Assembly (NCBI GenBank): GCA_017478485.1 | Contig: JAFVDI010000030.1 | Coordinates: forward strand, 1-38,512 | DNA length: 38,512 nucleotides | Reading direction: 5' to 3' | Source of the DNA: Clostridiales bacterium | Lineage (GTDB): Bacteria > Bacillota > Clostridia > Saccharofermentanales > Saccharofermentanaceae | In this document: piece by piece, positions 31,051 to 38,512 of the stretch | Layout of the letters: every line of letters begins with the position of its first letter | Position numbering within the stretch: the first letter of the stretch is position 1 | The notes under the pieces: model-generated | Database searches by the model: none | The model's input: the letters and a program-made list of their open reading frames with translations, nothing else | What the model was told of the DNA's origin: nothing | Made by a program: the position numbers and the translations under genes

Positions 31051-31620
31051 GTGAGCACCACCAGGATAATCGATATAGGCGGACGGGCCGTAATAGTCGA
31101 ATTTGAGCGCAAACGCGTTAAGAATATCAATGTCCGCGTAAGACGCGACGGTACTCTTTATGCTTCCATGCCTTACTGGGTCAGCTATGCTGAGGCTGAA
31201 AGATTCATGATCTCCAAAGCTTCCTTTTTCAAAAAGGCTCTTGATGAGACTGCCACAAGGAATGCTGAAGAAGACAGCTGGAAGAATGTCAGCAGTGAAG
31301 ACATAGAACGGCTCAGACTGCTTATTGAAGAACTCATCATGCTCCATATGCCTTACTTTGCGGCAAAGGGAGTTAAATATCCTTCAAAGATCGTCATAGG
31401 ACATTTCCGTTCTTTCTGGGGAGAATGCCTCAGTAAAAGGGGAGTCCTTAAATTCAGCACGAGGCTCGCCGAAAAAGACAGGAGCCTTGTTGAATATGTT
31501 GTGGTCCACGAACTTGCGCATTTCCTGATGCCCAATCATTCGGCGGCATTCTGGAATATTGTCGCAAGCGTAATTCCTGACTATAAGATCAGGCGCAAGA
31601 TTCTCAACGGCAGACAATAA
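31051..31620 (+). CDS. YgjP-like zinc metallopeptidase (DUF45)
   Basis: A 189-residue protein of the YgjP/DUF45 metallopeptidase family. The zinc motif is His153, Glu154, His157 (HELAHFLMPNHS) with a third ligand His163; SFWGECLSKRG and LKFSTRLAEK are family blocks before it. Biological substrates are not known. The start is GTG31051, 13 nt after the ligase stop, with no good SD, so translation may depend on coupling to the ligase; no other start codon lies near the family's N terminus. It is probably co-transcribed with the ligase. Confidence 0.82.
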   Translation: MSTTRIIDIGGRAVIVEFERKRVKNINVRVRRDGTLYASMPYWVSYAEAERFMISKASFFKKALDETATRNAEEDSWKNVSSEDIERLRLLIEELIMLHMPYFAAKGVKYPSKIVIGHFRSFWGECLSKRGVLKFSTRLAEKDRSLVEYVVVHELAHFLMPNHSAAFWNIVASVIPDYKIRRKILNGRQ

Positions 31621-31649
31621 AAACATAAAAAATAAGTGCGTTTTTAGTA

Positions 31650-31655
31650 TATAAT
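31650..31655 (+). promoter_or_regulatory. Putative -10 of the DUF4011-helicase gene
   Basis: TATAAT at 31650-31655, no clear -35; leader about 20 nt with CGGAGGA before ATG31682. Confidence 0.4.
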
Positions 31656-31681
31656 TCTTCTTGTATCGGAGGATTAGCGCC

Positions 31682-34600
31682 ATGGCTGAAAATACTAATG
31701 ACAGAGCTTCTGTAAAATTCGATCTGTGGGAGCGCAAGCTTCTTGATCTCTCTACCCGCAACAGTCTTCTTAACCTCAGGATCAAGGGTAAATGCGTACC
31801 CTTGTTCGTTCCGGGATGCGGTGACCTTGAAGATACCCTTGTAGACAACAAGGAATACCGCATTATCGCCCGCAAGAGTCCTGACAAGAAAGCTGAAAAG
31901 GAAGAAGAAAAGCCTGAAGAGAAGGCTGCTCTGCCCGCCGATACAAATTCCGCAGAAAAACCCGCTGAACTTCCCGCTGTTCAGGCTTCTGAGCCTGAGC
32001 CAGAAACGAAGGCTCCTGCCAAGAAGGCCGAACCTGCCGGCATTCCCGCCAAGGATTATTCAATCGAGGAACTTGCCAAGACTGAAGAGTTCAAAGAATA
32101 CATAACTTCAGAAATGGGTAAGGGAAAGCTTTGCTCATCTCTTACTTCAGCTGAACTTGACGATAAGATCAAAGAACTTTACCGTGGTGCCAAGTCATCG
32201 ATCGAAGAGAACGGTGCGAGCACACTTTATCTCGCCGTAGGCTTCCTTAAGTGGTTTGAGAAGGACAAGGCGGATCCTTATTATGCTCCGATCCTGCTTA
32301 TTCCAGTTGAACTTGTACGTAAATCGATCCTTCTCGGTTATGCGATGCGCAAGCGTGAAGAAGACACACAGTTCAACATCACCATATTGGAGAAGCTCAG
32401 ACAGGATTTCGGTATTGATGTTTCCGAGCTTCAGGGCGACCTTCCCGTAGATGAGCACGGTATCAATGTTGCTCAGGTTTTCGAGCTCGTTAAGGCTCAC
32501 GTAGAGGGCATGAAGGGCTGGTCGGTCATTGAATCCTGCGTGCTTGGCAATTTCTCGTTCTCGCAGTTCGTTATGTGGAACGATATGCACAGCCACCGTG
32601 AAGAGATCTCTGAGAATAAGGTCGTAAAGAGCCTTATCAACGGCGCACTGTCATGGGATGCACAGGATTTTACCAACATGAAGCCCGTCAGTGAGAATCA
32701 AGTGCTTCTCCCGATCACGGCTGACAGTTCACAGCTATGCGCTATTGCAGCTGCTACACCCCGTGAAGATTATGAAGGAGAGAGTTTTGTCCTCCACGGT
32801 CCTCCGGGAACGGGTAAATCACAGACCATCACTTCCATAATCGCCAATTGTCTTGCTAACGGTAAGACAGTCCTTTTCGCATCCGAAAAGAAGGCGGCTC
32901 TCGATGTTGTTTATTCTCGTCTTGACAAGATCGGCATAGCGCCGTTCTGTCTTGAACTTCACTCAAATAAAGTAAGGAAGAGCCATGTGCTCAATCAGCT
33001 TAAGGAAGCAAGCGAGGTAAGAGCCAAGCTTCCCGACAGCGGGGATTTCGAAAAGCAGCTTAATGAGATCGCTTCGAGAAGAGATGAACTCGACAAGTAT
33101 GTCAAGGAACTTCATGTTAAGCGCGGATGCGGCATGTCGCTCTTCGAGCTCATCAACATGTTTGCCACAAATGCCGGAGCTCCCGACATCATGCCTTTTG
33201 ATGAAGGCTTCGTAAATGAGGCTTCTGAAGCCAGAGTCAATGAGATCGAAGCAAACCTCGGAGAACTTGTCGCTTCATCCGGTGATCTCGGCGGAAAGCT
33301 TTCATTCGTTAAAGCGACTGAATTCTCACAGGAATCCAAGCAGAATCTCGGAAGATCCTGTGAAGCTTTCTATAACGCATATACGGAATTCGAAAATGCT
33401 ATGAACGGATTCAAGCAGTGGACTGACCAGACTGCATGCAACGTTATGGGCGTTGACGGCAGCAACCTGAAAAAGAAGACTTATCTGCGTCTTGCTTCAG
33501 CTGTTTATGAACTCTCCAAGTTAGGGCTTCCTGCTTCCTGGCTTTCATGCCGTGACTTCAGGTCTTTGAGCGTCAGGCTCGATGGTCTGTGCCAGACTTC
33601 CAATGCTTACTGGATGCAGAGAAATGCACTGGCTTCAGGCTGGGCTGACGGCTTCTTTGCTCTTGACGGATTGAGGCTTCAGGCTGAACTGAATGCTGCA
33701 AATGCCAAGGGCGGTCTCGGCAGATCATTTGCCATCAACGGCCTTTATAAGCAGGTAAGGGTTTTCGATAAGACGGGCGGTGCCGCAAAAGACAATCTCG
33801 GTCCCGCTTTTGACGCTCTTGTCGCAGTCCAGAGGCTTGAGGCATCCATCAGGCAGGGCCTTACACAGGATGCTGCTTTCTTAGGCGGACTTTACAATCC
33901 TCAGGCACCGCTTCCGTGCTTCGATGTCAATACGGTAGCTGATCTGAATACTCGCAGCCTTGCGCTTATGAATGAAGCGGATGCATGCGATATCTCCGGA
34001 AACGCAAGATGTGTTCTGGCGGCTAATCAGGGCGCATGCGCAGCAGCCTCCGCTTTTGTGGCTGCAGGAAGAAATCTTGAGGCTGCCTATAATGTGCTCA
34101 AACAGACATATGCTTTCGAGGATGAAGTCCTTTCACCTGATAACGGTCTTTTGAGTGACAAGAAGGCAATGATCGATGAGCTTGCCGGAAATTCAGACCT
34201 TATCAGACAGAAGGTTACTTTCAACAGATCTTCCAAGAAGTGTACTGACCTTAAGATAAGCGGTCTGGTCAGAACTTATGAGGAGGGCAGGATAAAGGCT
34301 GAAATGTTAGTTCCCGCATTCCGCAAGGAATATGCTAAGAACCTTGTAACCTTGATAATCGACAGTTCTGAGACTTTCAGGGATTTCAGCGCATCGGTAT
34401 TTGAAGAGAAGATATCCAGACTCAAGTCTTTGGGTGACGAGTTTGAAAAGCTCACGCGTCAGGAGATCTATCTCAGGATCGCAAAGAATCTTCCTAACCT
34501 TACCAAAGATGCCAATGCCATGTCGGCACTTGGTATACTTCAGCATGCCATAAAGAGCGGAGGCAGGGGAGTATCAATAAGAACACTGTTCTCAAAGATC

Positions 34601-36076
34601 GGAAAGGTAATGATAAAGCTTTGTCCGTATGTTCTCATGAGTCCTCTGTCATGCGCGCAGTACCTTGCTCCGAACAAGGAATCCCCGTTCGATGTCGTTA
34701 TCTTCGACGAGGCTTCCCAGCTTCCCACATGCAAGGCCGTCGGTGTCATTGCAAGAGGCAAGAACGCGATCATAGTAGGTGACCCCAAGCAGATGCCGCC
34801 TACGTCATTCTTCAGAGAGCAGGTCTTTGACGATGAGAACTATGAGATCGAAGACTTAGAGAGCATCCTTGATGACTGCCTTGCGGTAAGCATGCCCGAG
34901 CTCCACTTGCTCTGGCACTACAGGAGCCGCCATGAGAGTCTTATCACATTCTCCAATAAGCTGTTCTACGAAGGAAAGCTTTATACGTTCCCCTCAGCGG
35001 ATGACCGTAATTCAATGGTTACTCTCGAAATGATACAGGGTACCTTTGACAGCGGTAAGACAAGGACCAACAGGGCAGAAGCGGAAGCTGTCGTAAATGA
35101 GATAGCTTTGCGCTGCCACGATCCGATCCGTTCGAAGCAGACGCTCGGTGTTGTTACTTTCAACATCCAGCAGCAGTCCCTCATTGAAGATCTCCTTGAT
35201 GAGAAGTGCAAGACGGATCCGGAACTCGAAAGCTGGGCATTCAGCGGTGAAGAACCGGTATTCATCAAGAACCTTGAGAACGTTCAGGGTGATGAAAGAG
35301 ATGTCATTCTTTTCTCGGTAGGCTATGGACAGGACGAGACCGGTAAGATGATCATGAACTTCGGTCCGCTGAACCGTGACGGCGGATGGAGAAGATTAAA
35401 TGTTGCTGTTACACGTTCACGTCTCGAAATGAAGGTGTTCTCATCTATTACCGCTGATCAGATCAAGCTCAGCGATTCTTCATCGGAAGGCGTCAGGGCT
35501 CTCAAGAGATTCCTGCAGTATGCCGCAGGCAGCGATGTTTGGGATGCTTCTTCAGACGGAGAGACCGTAAATACGGTCTCATCTGCTCCCATTATCGACA
35601 GAAGCCTTAAGTTTACCGGTATCGCTGACGATATCTGCAGCAGGCTCGCAAAACTCGGATACAGCACAGACCGCAATATCGGAAAATCCGGATTCAAGGT
35701 CGACATCGGCGTCGTATCTCCGTCTGATCCCGGCAAATACTGCCTCGGTATCCTTCTTGACGGCAAGAACTACGCGGAAGCCGGAACAACGACTTCGCGT
35801 GAGATCTCACAGATCTCAGTTCTCAAGGGCTTCGGCTGGAATGTCATAAGGATCTGGTCACTTGAGTGGTGGGAGAATCCCGATTCCGTCATCGCCCAGT
35901 GCGTTGAGAAGATAGATGCTGCTGAAAATGCAGCAAAGCAGGCGGAAGAACCTGTTGCTCCCGAGGCTGAACCTGAGATTCCCGTAATTGACGGAACCGG
36001 CCCCATCGTTGAGGAAGAGACTCCGGCTGAAGAGGAAGAGGAGCAAAAAAAAACACTGAATCCGGAACAGGACTGA
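31682..36076 (+). CDS. DUF4011-helicase-Vsr protein (Hhe-like), zero-frame product
   Basis: A 1464-residue protein. DUF4011 parts lie at about 12-60 (KLLDLSTRNSLLNLRI) and 115-330, split by an acidic Pro/Ala/Glu linker. A superfamily 1 helicase follows: Walker A HGPPGTGKSQ (~371), Walker B VVIFDEASQLP (~1004), GDPKQMPP (~1034), ENVQGDERDVI (~1199) and NVAVTRSR (~1240). A Vsr/MTES_1575-type nuclease-like domain sits at about 1310-1415 (DIGVVSP, LGILLDGKNY, VIRIWSLEWWENP). This order matches the antiphage protein named Hhe, as I recall; close relatives also occur outside defence islands. SD CGGAGGA selects ATG31682. The zero frame ends 12 codons after an A9 tract, dropping the DUF3320 domain that lies in the -1 frame. 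Confidence 0.85.
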   Translation: MAENTNDRASVKFDLWERKLLDLSTRNSLLNLRIKGKCVPLFVPGCGDLEDTLVDNKEYRIIARKSPDKKAEKEEEKPEEKAALPADTNSAEKPAELPAVQASEPEPETKAPAKKAEPAGIPAKDYSIEELAKTEEFKEYITSEMGKGKLCSSLTSAELDDKIKELYRGAKSSIEENGASTLYLAVGFLKWFEKDKADPYYAPILLIPVELVRKSILLGYAMRKREEDTQFNITILEKLRQDFGIDVSELQGDLPVDEHGINVAQVFELVKAHVEGMKGWSVIESCVLGNFSFSQFVMWNDMHSHREEISENKVVKSLINGALSWDAQDFTNMKPVSENQVLLPITADSSQLCAIAAATPREDYEGESFVLHGPPGTGKSQTITSIIANCLANGKTVLFASEKKAALDVVYSRLDKIGIAPFCLELHSNKVRKSHVLNQLKEASEVRAKLPDSGDFEKQLNEIASRRDELDKYVKELHVKRGCGMSLFELINMFATNAGAPDIMPFDEGFVNEASEARVNEIEANLGELVASSGDLGGKLSFVKATEFSQESKQNLGRSCEAFYNAYTEFENAMNGFKQWTDQTACNVMGVDGSNLKKKTYLRLASAVYELSKLGLPASWLSCRDFRSLSVRLDGLCQTSNAYWMQRNALASGWADGFFALDGLRLQAELNAANAKGGLGRSFAINGLYKQVRVFDKTGGAAKDNLGPAFDALVAVQRLEASIRQGLTQDAAFLGGLYNPQAPLPCFDVNTVADLNTRSLALMNEADACDISGNARCVLAANQGACAAASAFVAAGRNLEAAYNVLKQTYAFEDEVLSPDNGLLSDKKAMIDELAGNSDLIRQKVTFNRSSKKCTDLKISGLVRTYEEGRIKAEMLVPAFRKEYAKNLVTLIIDSSETFRDFSASVFEEKISRLKSLGDEFEKLTRQEIYLRIAKNLPNLTKDANAMSALGILQHAIKSGGRGVSIRTLFSKIGKVMIKLCPYVLMSPLSCAQYLAPNKESPFDVVIFDEASQLPTCKAVGVIARGKNAIIVGDPKQMPPTSFFREQVFDDENYEIEDLESILDDCLAVSMPELHLLWHYRSRHESLITFSNKLFYEGKLYTFPSADDRNSMVTLEMIQGTFDSGKTRTNRAEAEAVVNEIALRCHDPIRSKQTLGVVTFNIQQQSLIEDLLDEKCKTDPELESWAFSGEEPVFIKNLENVQGDERDVILFSVGYGQDETGKMIMNFGPLNRDGGWRRLNVAVTRSRLEMKVFSSITADQIKLSDSSSEGVRALKRFLQYAAGSDVWDASSDGETVNTVSSAPIIDRSLKFTGIADDICSRLAKLGYSTDRNIGKSGFKVDIGVVSPSDPGKYCLGILLDGKNYAEAGTTTSREISQISVLKGFGWNVIRIWSLEWWENPDSVIAQCVEKIDAAENAAKQAEEPVAPEAEPEIPVIDGTGPIVEEETPAEEEEEQKKTLNPEQD
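36046..36052 (+). other. In-phase A AAA AAA slippery heptamer (within an A9 tract)
   Basis: Nine A residues at 36045-36053 span zero-frame codons CAA AAA AAA ACA. The heptamer A AAA AAA is correctly phased for -1 slippage. The -1 frame is then open without a stop through 36055-36687 and encodes the DUF3320 domain. One extra A (A10) would give the same join. I saw no strong stem downstream. Confidence 0.6.
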
Positions 36077-36687
36077 CATCACACGCCCAGGTCTACAGGG
36101 GATTGGGTGTTCCGCTCAAACCTATGTCGCCTGAGACTTTCTGTGACCCCAGGTATACGAATGCTCTGACCGAACTCGTCGTAAAGATAGTTCAGGCCGA
36201 ATCCCCGGTCAGTTTTGACGTAGTGTCAGCTGAAATGCTCGATAAGCTCGGAATTACCAAGAATTCAGCAAAACTCAAGGCCAGGTGCGACTATCTGGTC
36301 AGAAATTCCAGGCTTCCTTTTACACTTCAGAGCCTTGATGACGGAGACGAAAGCGAAGGAACGAAGATCTTGTGGGCTGATCAGGATTCAACATACGGGA
36401 TATGCCCGTTCTACAGAGTACCCGTTATAGGCGGAAAACCGAGAAAGGCTGCAGACATAGCCATTCAGGAAGCTGCAAGAGCCGCGATAGATATAGCTGA
36501 AGAGCAAATGGGGCTTCCGAGGCAGAGTCTTATCACAGAAACTGCCAAGGCGCTTGGCTTTGCCAGAACTGCATCAACGACTGACTGCTATAAGCTCTGC
36601 GAAAGAGCGGTTGACTATGCTTTTAATCAGGATGCTCTAAGTGTTGACGATAACGGCTTCATTACGCCTTCGAATTCTTTTGTTTAA
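36055..36687 (+). CDS. C-terminal DUF3320 domain, -1 frame continuation of the helicase
   Basis: About 210 codons in the -1 frame. From VYRGLGVPLKPMSPETFCDP onward the text matches the DUF3320 domain that normally closes DUF4011-helicase-Vsr proteins: winged-helix-like segments (SFDVVSAEMLDKLGI; RLPFTLQSL) and a helical end (SLITETAKALGF). Homology-like text begins before the first start codons (TTG36103, ATG36124), and neither has an SD at useful distance (AGGGG is 1 and 22 nt away). So this is most likely the end of the upstream protein, joined by -1 frameshifting, transcript slippage, or split by a real or artefactual deletion of one A. It ends at TAA 36685-36687. Confidence 0.75.
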   Translation, partial: TESGTGLTSHAQVYRGLGVPLKPMSPETFCDPRYTNALTELVVKIVQAESPVSFDVVSAEMLDKLGITKNSAKLKARCDYLVRNSRLPFTLQSLDDGDESEGTKILWADQDSTYGICPFYRVPVIGGKPRKAADIAIQEAARAAIDIAEEQMGLPRQSLITETAKALGFARTASTTDCYKLCERAVDYAFNQDALSVDDNGFITPSNSFV

Positions 36688-36720
36688 TGTTAATAAAACA
36701 AAAATTGAAACCCAATATTG

Positions 36721-36749
36721 TTGACTTGCATTACTCTGAAAAGTATTAT
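36721..36749 (+). promoter_or_regulatory. Strong promoter of the aldolase gene
   Basis: TTGACT (36721-36726) and TATTAT (36744-36749) with a 17-bp spacer, the best -35 in the window. The leader is about 67 nt. Confidence 0.7.
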
Positions 36750-36765
36750 AAAGCGGTAATGAAAA

Positions 36766-36782
36766 ACGGAGGTTACCTCCGT
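36766..36782 (+). promoter_or_regulatory. Hairpin in the aldolase leader
   Basis: ACGGAGG (36766-36772) pairs with CCTCCGT (36776-36782), loop TTA, located about 10 nt from the predicted 5' end. It may stabilise the mRNA or be a protein site. A second small dyad, AGCG-TAA-CGCT, lies between the SD (AAAGGAG) and the ATG. Confidence 0.5.
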
Positions 36783-36823
36783 CTAACTCTTTTACAAAAA
36801 TCATTTAAAGGAGCGTAACGCTT

Positions 36824-37792
36824 ATGGCATTAGTAACATCCACCGAAATGTTCAAAAAGGCTTATGACGGCGGTTATGCAATCGGCGCTTTCAATGTCAA
36901 CAACATGGAAATCGTTCAGGGCATCACCGAAGCAGCTGCTGAACTCAAGTCACCTGTAATTCTTCAGGCTTCCGCAGGCGCAAGAAAGTATGCTAACAAC
37001 GACTATCTTGTACACCTTGTAAAGGCTGCTGTTGAGCTTCACCCTGAAGTTCCTATGGTTCTTCACCTTGACCACGGTGCAGATTTCGAGACATGCAAGT
37101 CCTGCATCGATTCAGGCTTCACATCTGTCATGATCGACTATTCAAGCCACAGCTTTGAAGAGAACATCGCAGAGTCCAAGAAGGTTGCTGAGTATGCTCA
37201 CGATCACGGCGTAGTCGTTGAGGCTGAGCTTGGTACTCTCGCAGGTATCGAGGACGACGTTAAGGTTGAGTCAGGACACGAGTCCTACACAAGACCTGAA
37301 GAGGTTGAGGAATTCGTTTCCAGAACAGGCGTTGACTCTCTCGCTATCGCTATCGGTACATCCCACGGCGCATACAAGTTCACACCCGAGCAGTGCACAA
37401 GAAACGAGAAGGGCATCCTTGTACCTCCTCCGCTCAGATTCGACGTTCTCGAAGAGTGCATGAAGAGAATCCCCGGATTCCCGATCGTTCTCCACGGTTC
37501 TTCTTCCGTACCTCAGGAGTACGTTTCCATCATCAACGAGTTCGGCGGTAAGATGCCTGATGCTATCGGTATCCCTGAGGATCAGCTCCGTAAGGCTGCT
37601 AAGCTCGCTGTCTGCAAGATCAACATCGACTCCGACCTCCGTCTGGGTATGACAGCAGGTATCCGTAAGCACTTCGTTGAGCATCCTGATCACTTCGATC
37701 CCCGTCAGTATCTTGGTGACGGCCGTGCCAACGTTAAGGCTATCGTTGCTCACAAGATCAAGGAAGTTCTCGGTTCCGACAACAAGATCTGA
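36824..37792 (+). CDS. fba: Class II fructose-bisphosphate aldolase
   Basis: A 322-residue zinc-dependent aldolase of glycolysis and gluconeogenesis, splitting fructose 1,6-bisphosphate to dihydroxyacetone phosphate and glyceraldehyde 3-phosphate. Motifs: GAFNVNNMEIVQ at the N terminus, catalytic Asp and zinc His in VLHLDHGADFE (~82), zinc ligands in EAELGTLAG (~135) and GTSHGAYKF (~180), LHGSSSVP (~222) and NIDSDLRL (~265). The length is normal. Codon use is the most biased of the window (few rare codons), and it has a strong promoter, a 5' hairpin and a strong terminator, as expected for a highly expressed gene. It is monocistronic. Confidence 0.95.
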   Translation: MALVTSTEMFKKAYDGGYAIGAFNVNNMEIVQGITEAAAELKSPVILQASAGARKYANNDYLVHLVKAAVELHPEVPMVLHLDHGADFETCKSCIDSGFTSVMIDYSSHSFEENIAESKKVAEYAHDHGVVVEAELGTLAGIEDDVKVESGHESYTRPEEVEEFVSRTGVDSLAIAIGTSHGAYKFTPEQCTRNEKGILVPPPLRFDVLEECMKRIPGFPIVLHGSSSVPQEYVSIINEFGGKMPDAIGIPEDQLRKAAKLAVCKINIDSDLRLGMTAGIRKHFVEHPDHFDPRQYLGDGRANVKAIVAHKIKEVLGSDNKI

Positions 37793-37820
37793 TCTTTGGA
37801 ACAAACCCAATGAATTTAAG

Positions 37821-37849
37821 ACCCGGCAGAGAATTTTCTGCCGGGTTTT
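37821..37849 (+). terminator. Intrinsic terminator after the aldolase gene
   Basis: Ten-bp stem ACCCGGCAGA (37821-37830) with 37837-37846, loop of 6 nt, then TTTTG. Confidence 0.92.
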
Positions 37850-37851
37850 GT

Positions 37852-37857
37852 TATAAT
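37852..37857 (+). promoter_or_regulatory. -10 element directly ahead of a start codon
   Basis: TATAAT at 37852-37857; only 7 nt separate it from ATG37865, so the transcript may begin at the start codon. The -35 is not evident. Confidence 0.45.
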
Positions 37858-37864
37858 GCACGTT

Positions 37865-38398
37865 ATGAAATCCAAAAATAGCAGTTCTAAACCTTTGTAT
37901 GAGCGCCCGGGAAGGCTTTCTGCCGGACGTAATGTTCCTGCTGCGCCCAAAGCACCCAATGAGGACTTAAGGCTAAAGGTACATTATGACGGTGAAGAGG
38001 AGATACCTGATCCCGTAAATGGTACCACTGCAGAATTTACGTCAGGATCTCTTAATGCACTCAATCCCTTTGAGGATGAAGCACTTCTTTCAGGTGAAGT
38101 TAAGCCCAGGAACACGGGCAGGCTTACAGGCGCAGAGCCTATCCGGTCCCAGATATTTGAGGCTGAGGCGGATTTCGATGAGGAAGAAGATTCTTCTGTA
38201 TTTGCCCGTGACGGACATAAGTTCAAGATGAATTCTGACCTGATGGCAGGAGGCGCTGAGCCCGTTCATGCAAGATCTGCTTTTAATGCCGGAAAACCTT
38301 CATTCTTTACCGATGCCGACAAGCTCCAGTATTTTCTGGTCATTCTCGGATTCATTATCGTTATCGAGCTGTCCGTTCTTATCGTACTTCTCAGATAA
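37865..38398 (+). CDS. Tail-anchored membrane protein of unknown function
   Basis: A 177-residue protein: a polar, probably disordered N-terminal 145 residues rich in Asp, Glu, Pro and Ala, then one C-terminal transmembrane helix (about 152-175; YFLVILGFIIVIELSVLIVLL) ending two residues later. That topology fits a cytoplasmic protein held by its tail. I know no family. There is no SD before either ATG37856 or ATG37865; a TATAAT at 37852 overlaps the first, so ATG37865 on a leaderless transcript is the better start. A terminator follows at 38402. Confidence 0.68.
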   Translation: MKSKNSSSKPLYERPGRLSAGRNVPAAPKAPNEDLRLKVHYDGEEEIPDPVNGTTAEFTSGSLNALNPFEDEALLSGEVKPRNTGRLTGAEPIRSQIFEAEADFDEEEDSSVFARDGHKFKMNSDLMAGGAEPVHARSAFNAGKPSFFTDADKLQYFLVILGFIIVIELSVLIVLLR

Positions 38399-38401
38399 AA
38401 A

Positions 38402-38434
38402 ATCCCCGAAGCTTCATTTGCTCCGGGGATCTTT
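38402..38434. terminator. Terminator between convergent genes
   Basis: Stem ATCCCCG/CGGGGAT (38402-38408 with 38424-38430) extended by AGC/GCT, then CTTT on the plus strand and an A/T-rich edge on the minus strand. Confidence 0.8.
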
Positions 38435-38454
38435 GATTTCAGAAATCTGATTGA

Positions 38455-38512
38455 TCAGTCTTTCTTTTCTTTGTCCTTTTTCTTTTTCTTTTCATCTTCA
38501 TCAGGGATTATG
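38455..38512 (-). CDS. C-terminal fragment of a lysine-rich protein
   Basis: The last 18 codons of a minus-strand gene that continues beyond the window. It reads IIPDEDEKKKKKDKEKKD before the stop at 38455-38457, a charged tail. Nothing can be said about its function. The A-rich coding run could be prone to slippage. Confidence 0.55.
   Translation of the reverse strand, partial: IIPDEDEKKKKKDKEKKD

Noticed and set aside
36103..36687. DUF3320 frame as an independent gene with its own start
   Set aside because: Family-like sequence begins before any start codon and no SD lies at useful distance; a continuation of the helicase is more likely.

Overview
This 38.5 kb window looks like chromosome from a fermentative, anaerobic Clostridia-type member of the Bacillota, probably gut or rumen. 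The signs are strong Shine-Dalgarno (SD) sequences, tRNA genes with encoded CCA, a one-piece ssrA (tmRNA) gene, an N-terminally degenerate desulfoferrodoxin, an AgrC/AgrA-type two-component system, a HAAS-domain/PadR operon and class II aldolase. A GH31 alpha-xylosidase fits a plant-polysaccharide habitat. The genus cannot be fixed from sequence alone. Most content is housekeeping or ordinary accessory; no prophage or CRISPR array is visible.

Layout. 1-140: cut end of an IS3-family element. 271-3608: low-molecular-weight phosphatase, membrane alpha/beta hydrolase, small membrane protein, orphan OmpR-type regulator and AlkD-like glycosylase; the last four are packed as one transcription unit. 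3609-4202: gene-free stretch with a small direct-repeat element, then a promoter and a strongly folded leader of about 300 nt ahead of two unrecognised small proteins (4203-4796). 4927-8221: RmuC, a DUF6935-like protein and an RlmI-like rRNA methyltransferase. 8303-13241: desulfoferrodoxin (minus), SDR dehydrogenase, DUF975/CmpB-like membrane fusion and M1-type lipoprotein peptidase. 13231-19612: GH31 alpha-xylosidase that appears C-terminally short, tRNA-Val(CAC), small membrane protein, tRNA-Ala(CGC), acyltransferase-3, lysA and a MATE transporter. 19727-24270: lipoprotein, LytTR-type two-component system, and a divergent CPBP protease gene preceded by LytTR-like direct repeats. 24356-26813 (minus): tmRNA, zinc-ribbon protein and membrane-anchored amidase. 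26995-28076: PadR/HAAS operon in which padR carries an in-frame stop. 28248-31620: PlsC-like acyltransferase divergent from an acyl-CoA/AMP ligase, then a YgjP-like metallopeptidase. 31682-36687: a very large DUF4011-helicase-Vsr protein whose C-terminal DUF3320 domain is split off by a frame change at an A9 tract. 36824-38512: fructose-bisphosphate aldolase, a tail-anchored protein and the cut 3' end of a lysine-rich protein.

Best leads for new biology: (1) the structured leader plus two small helix-turn-helix-like proteins at 3827-4796; (2) the DUF4011-helicase-Vsr protein (domain order of the Hhe antiphage system) with an in-phase A AAA AAA slippery site at the domain boundary; (3) the predicted LytTR-to-CPBP circuit. 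Smaller points are the padR nonsense codon, a 70-nt hairpin at the plsC 3' end, a 77-residue coiled-coil duplication in RmuC, an extended -10 (TGnTATAAT) promoter style, and two probable leaderless genes.
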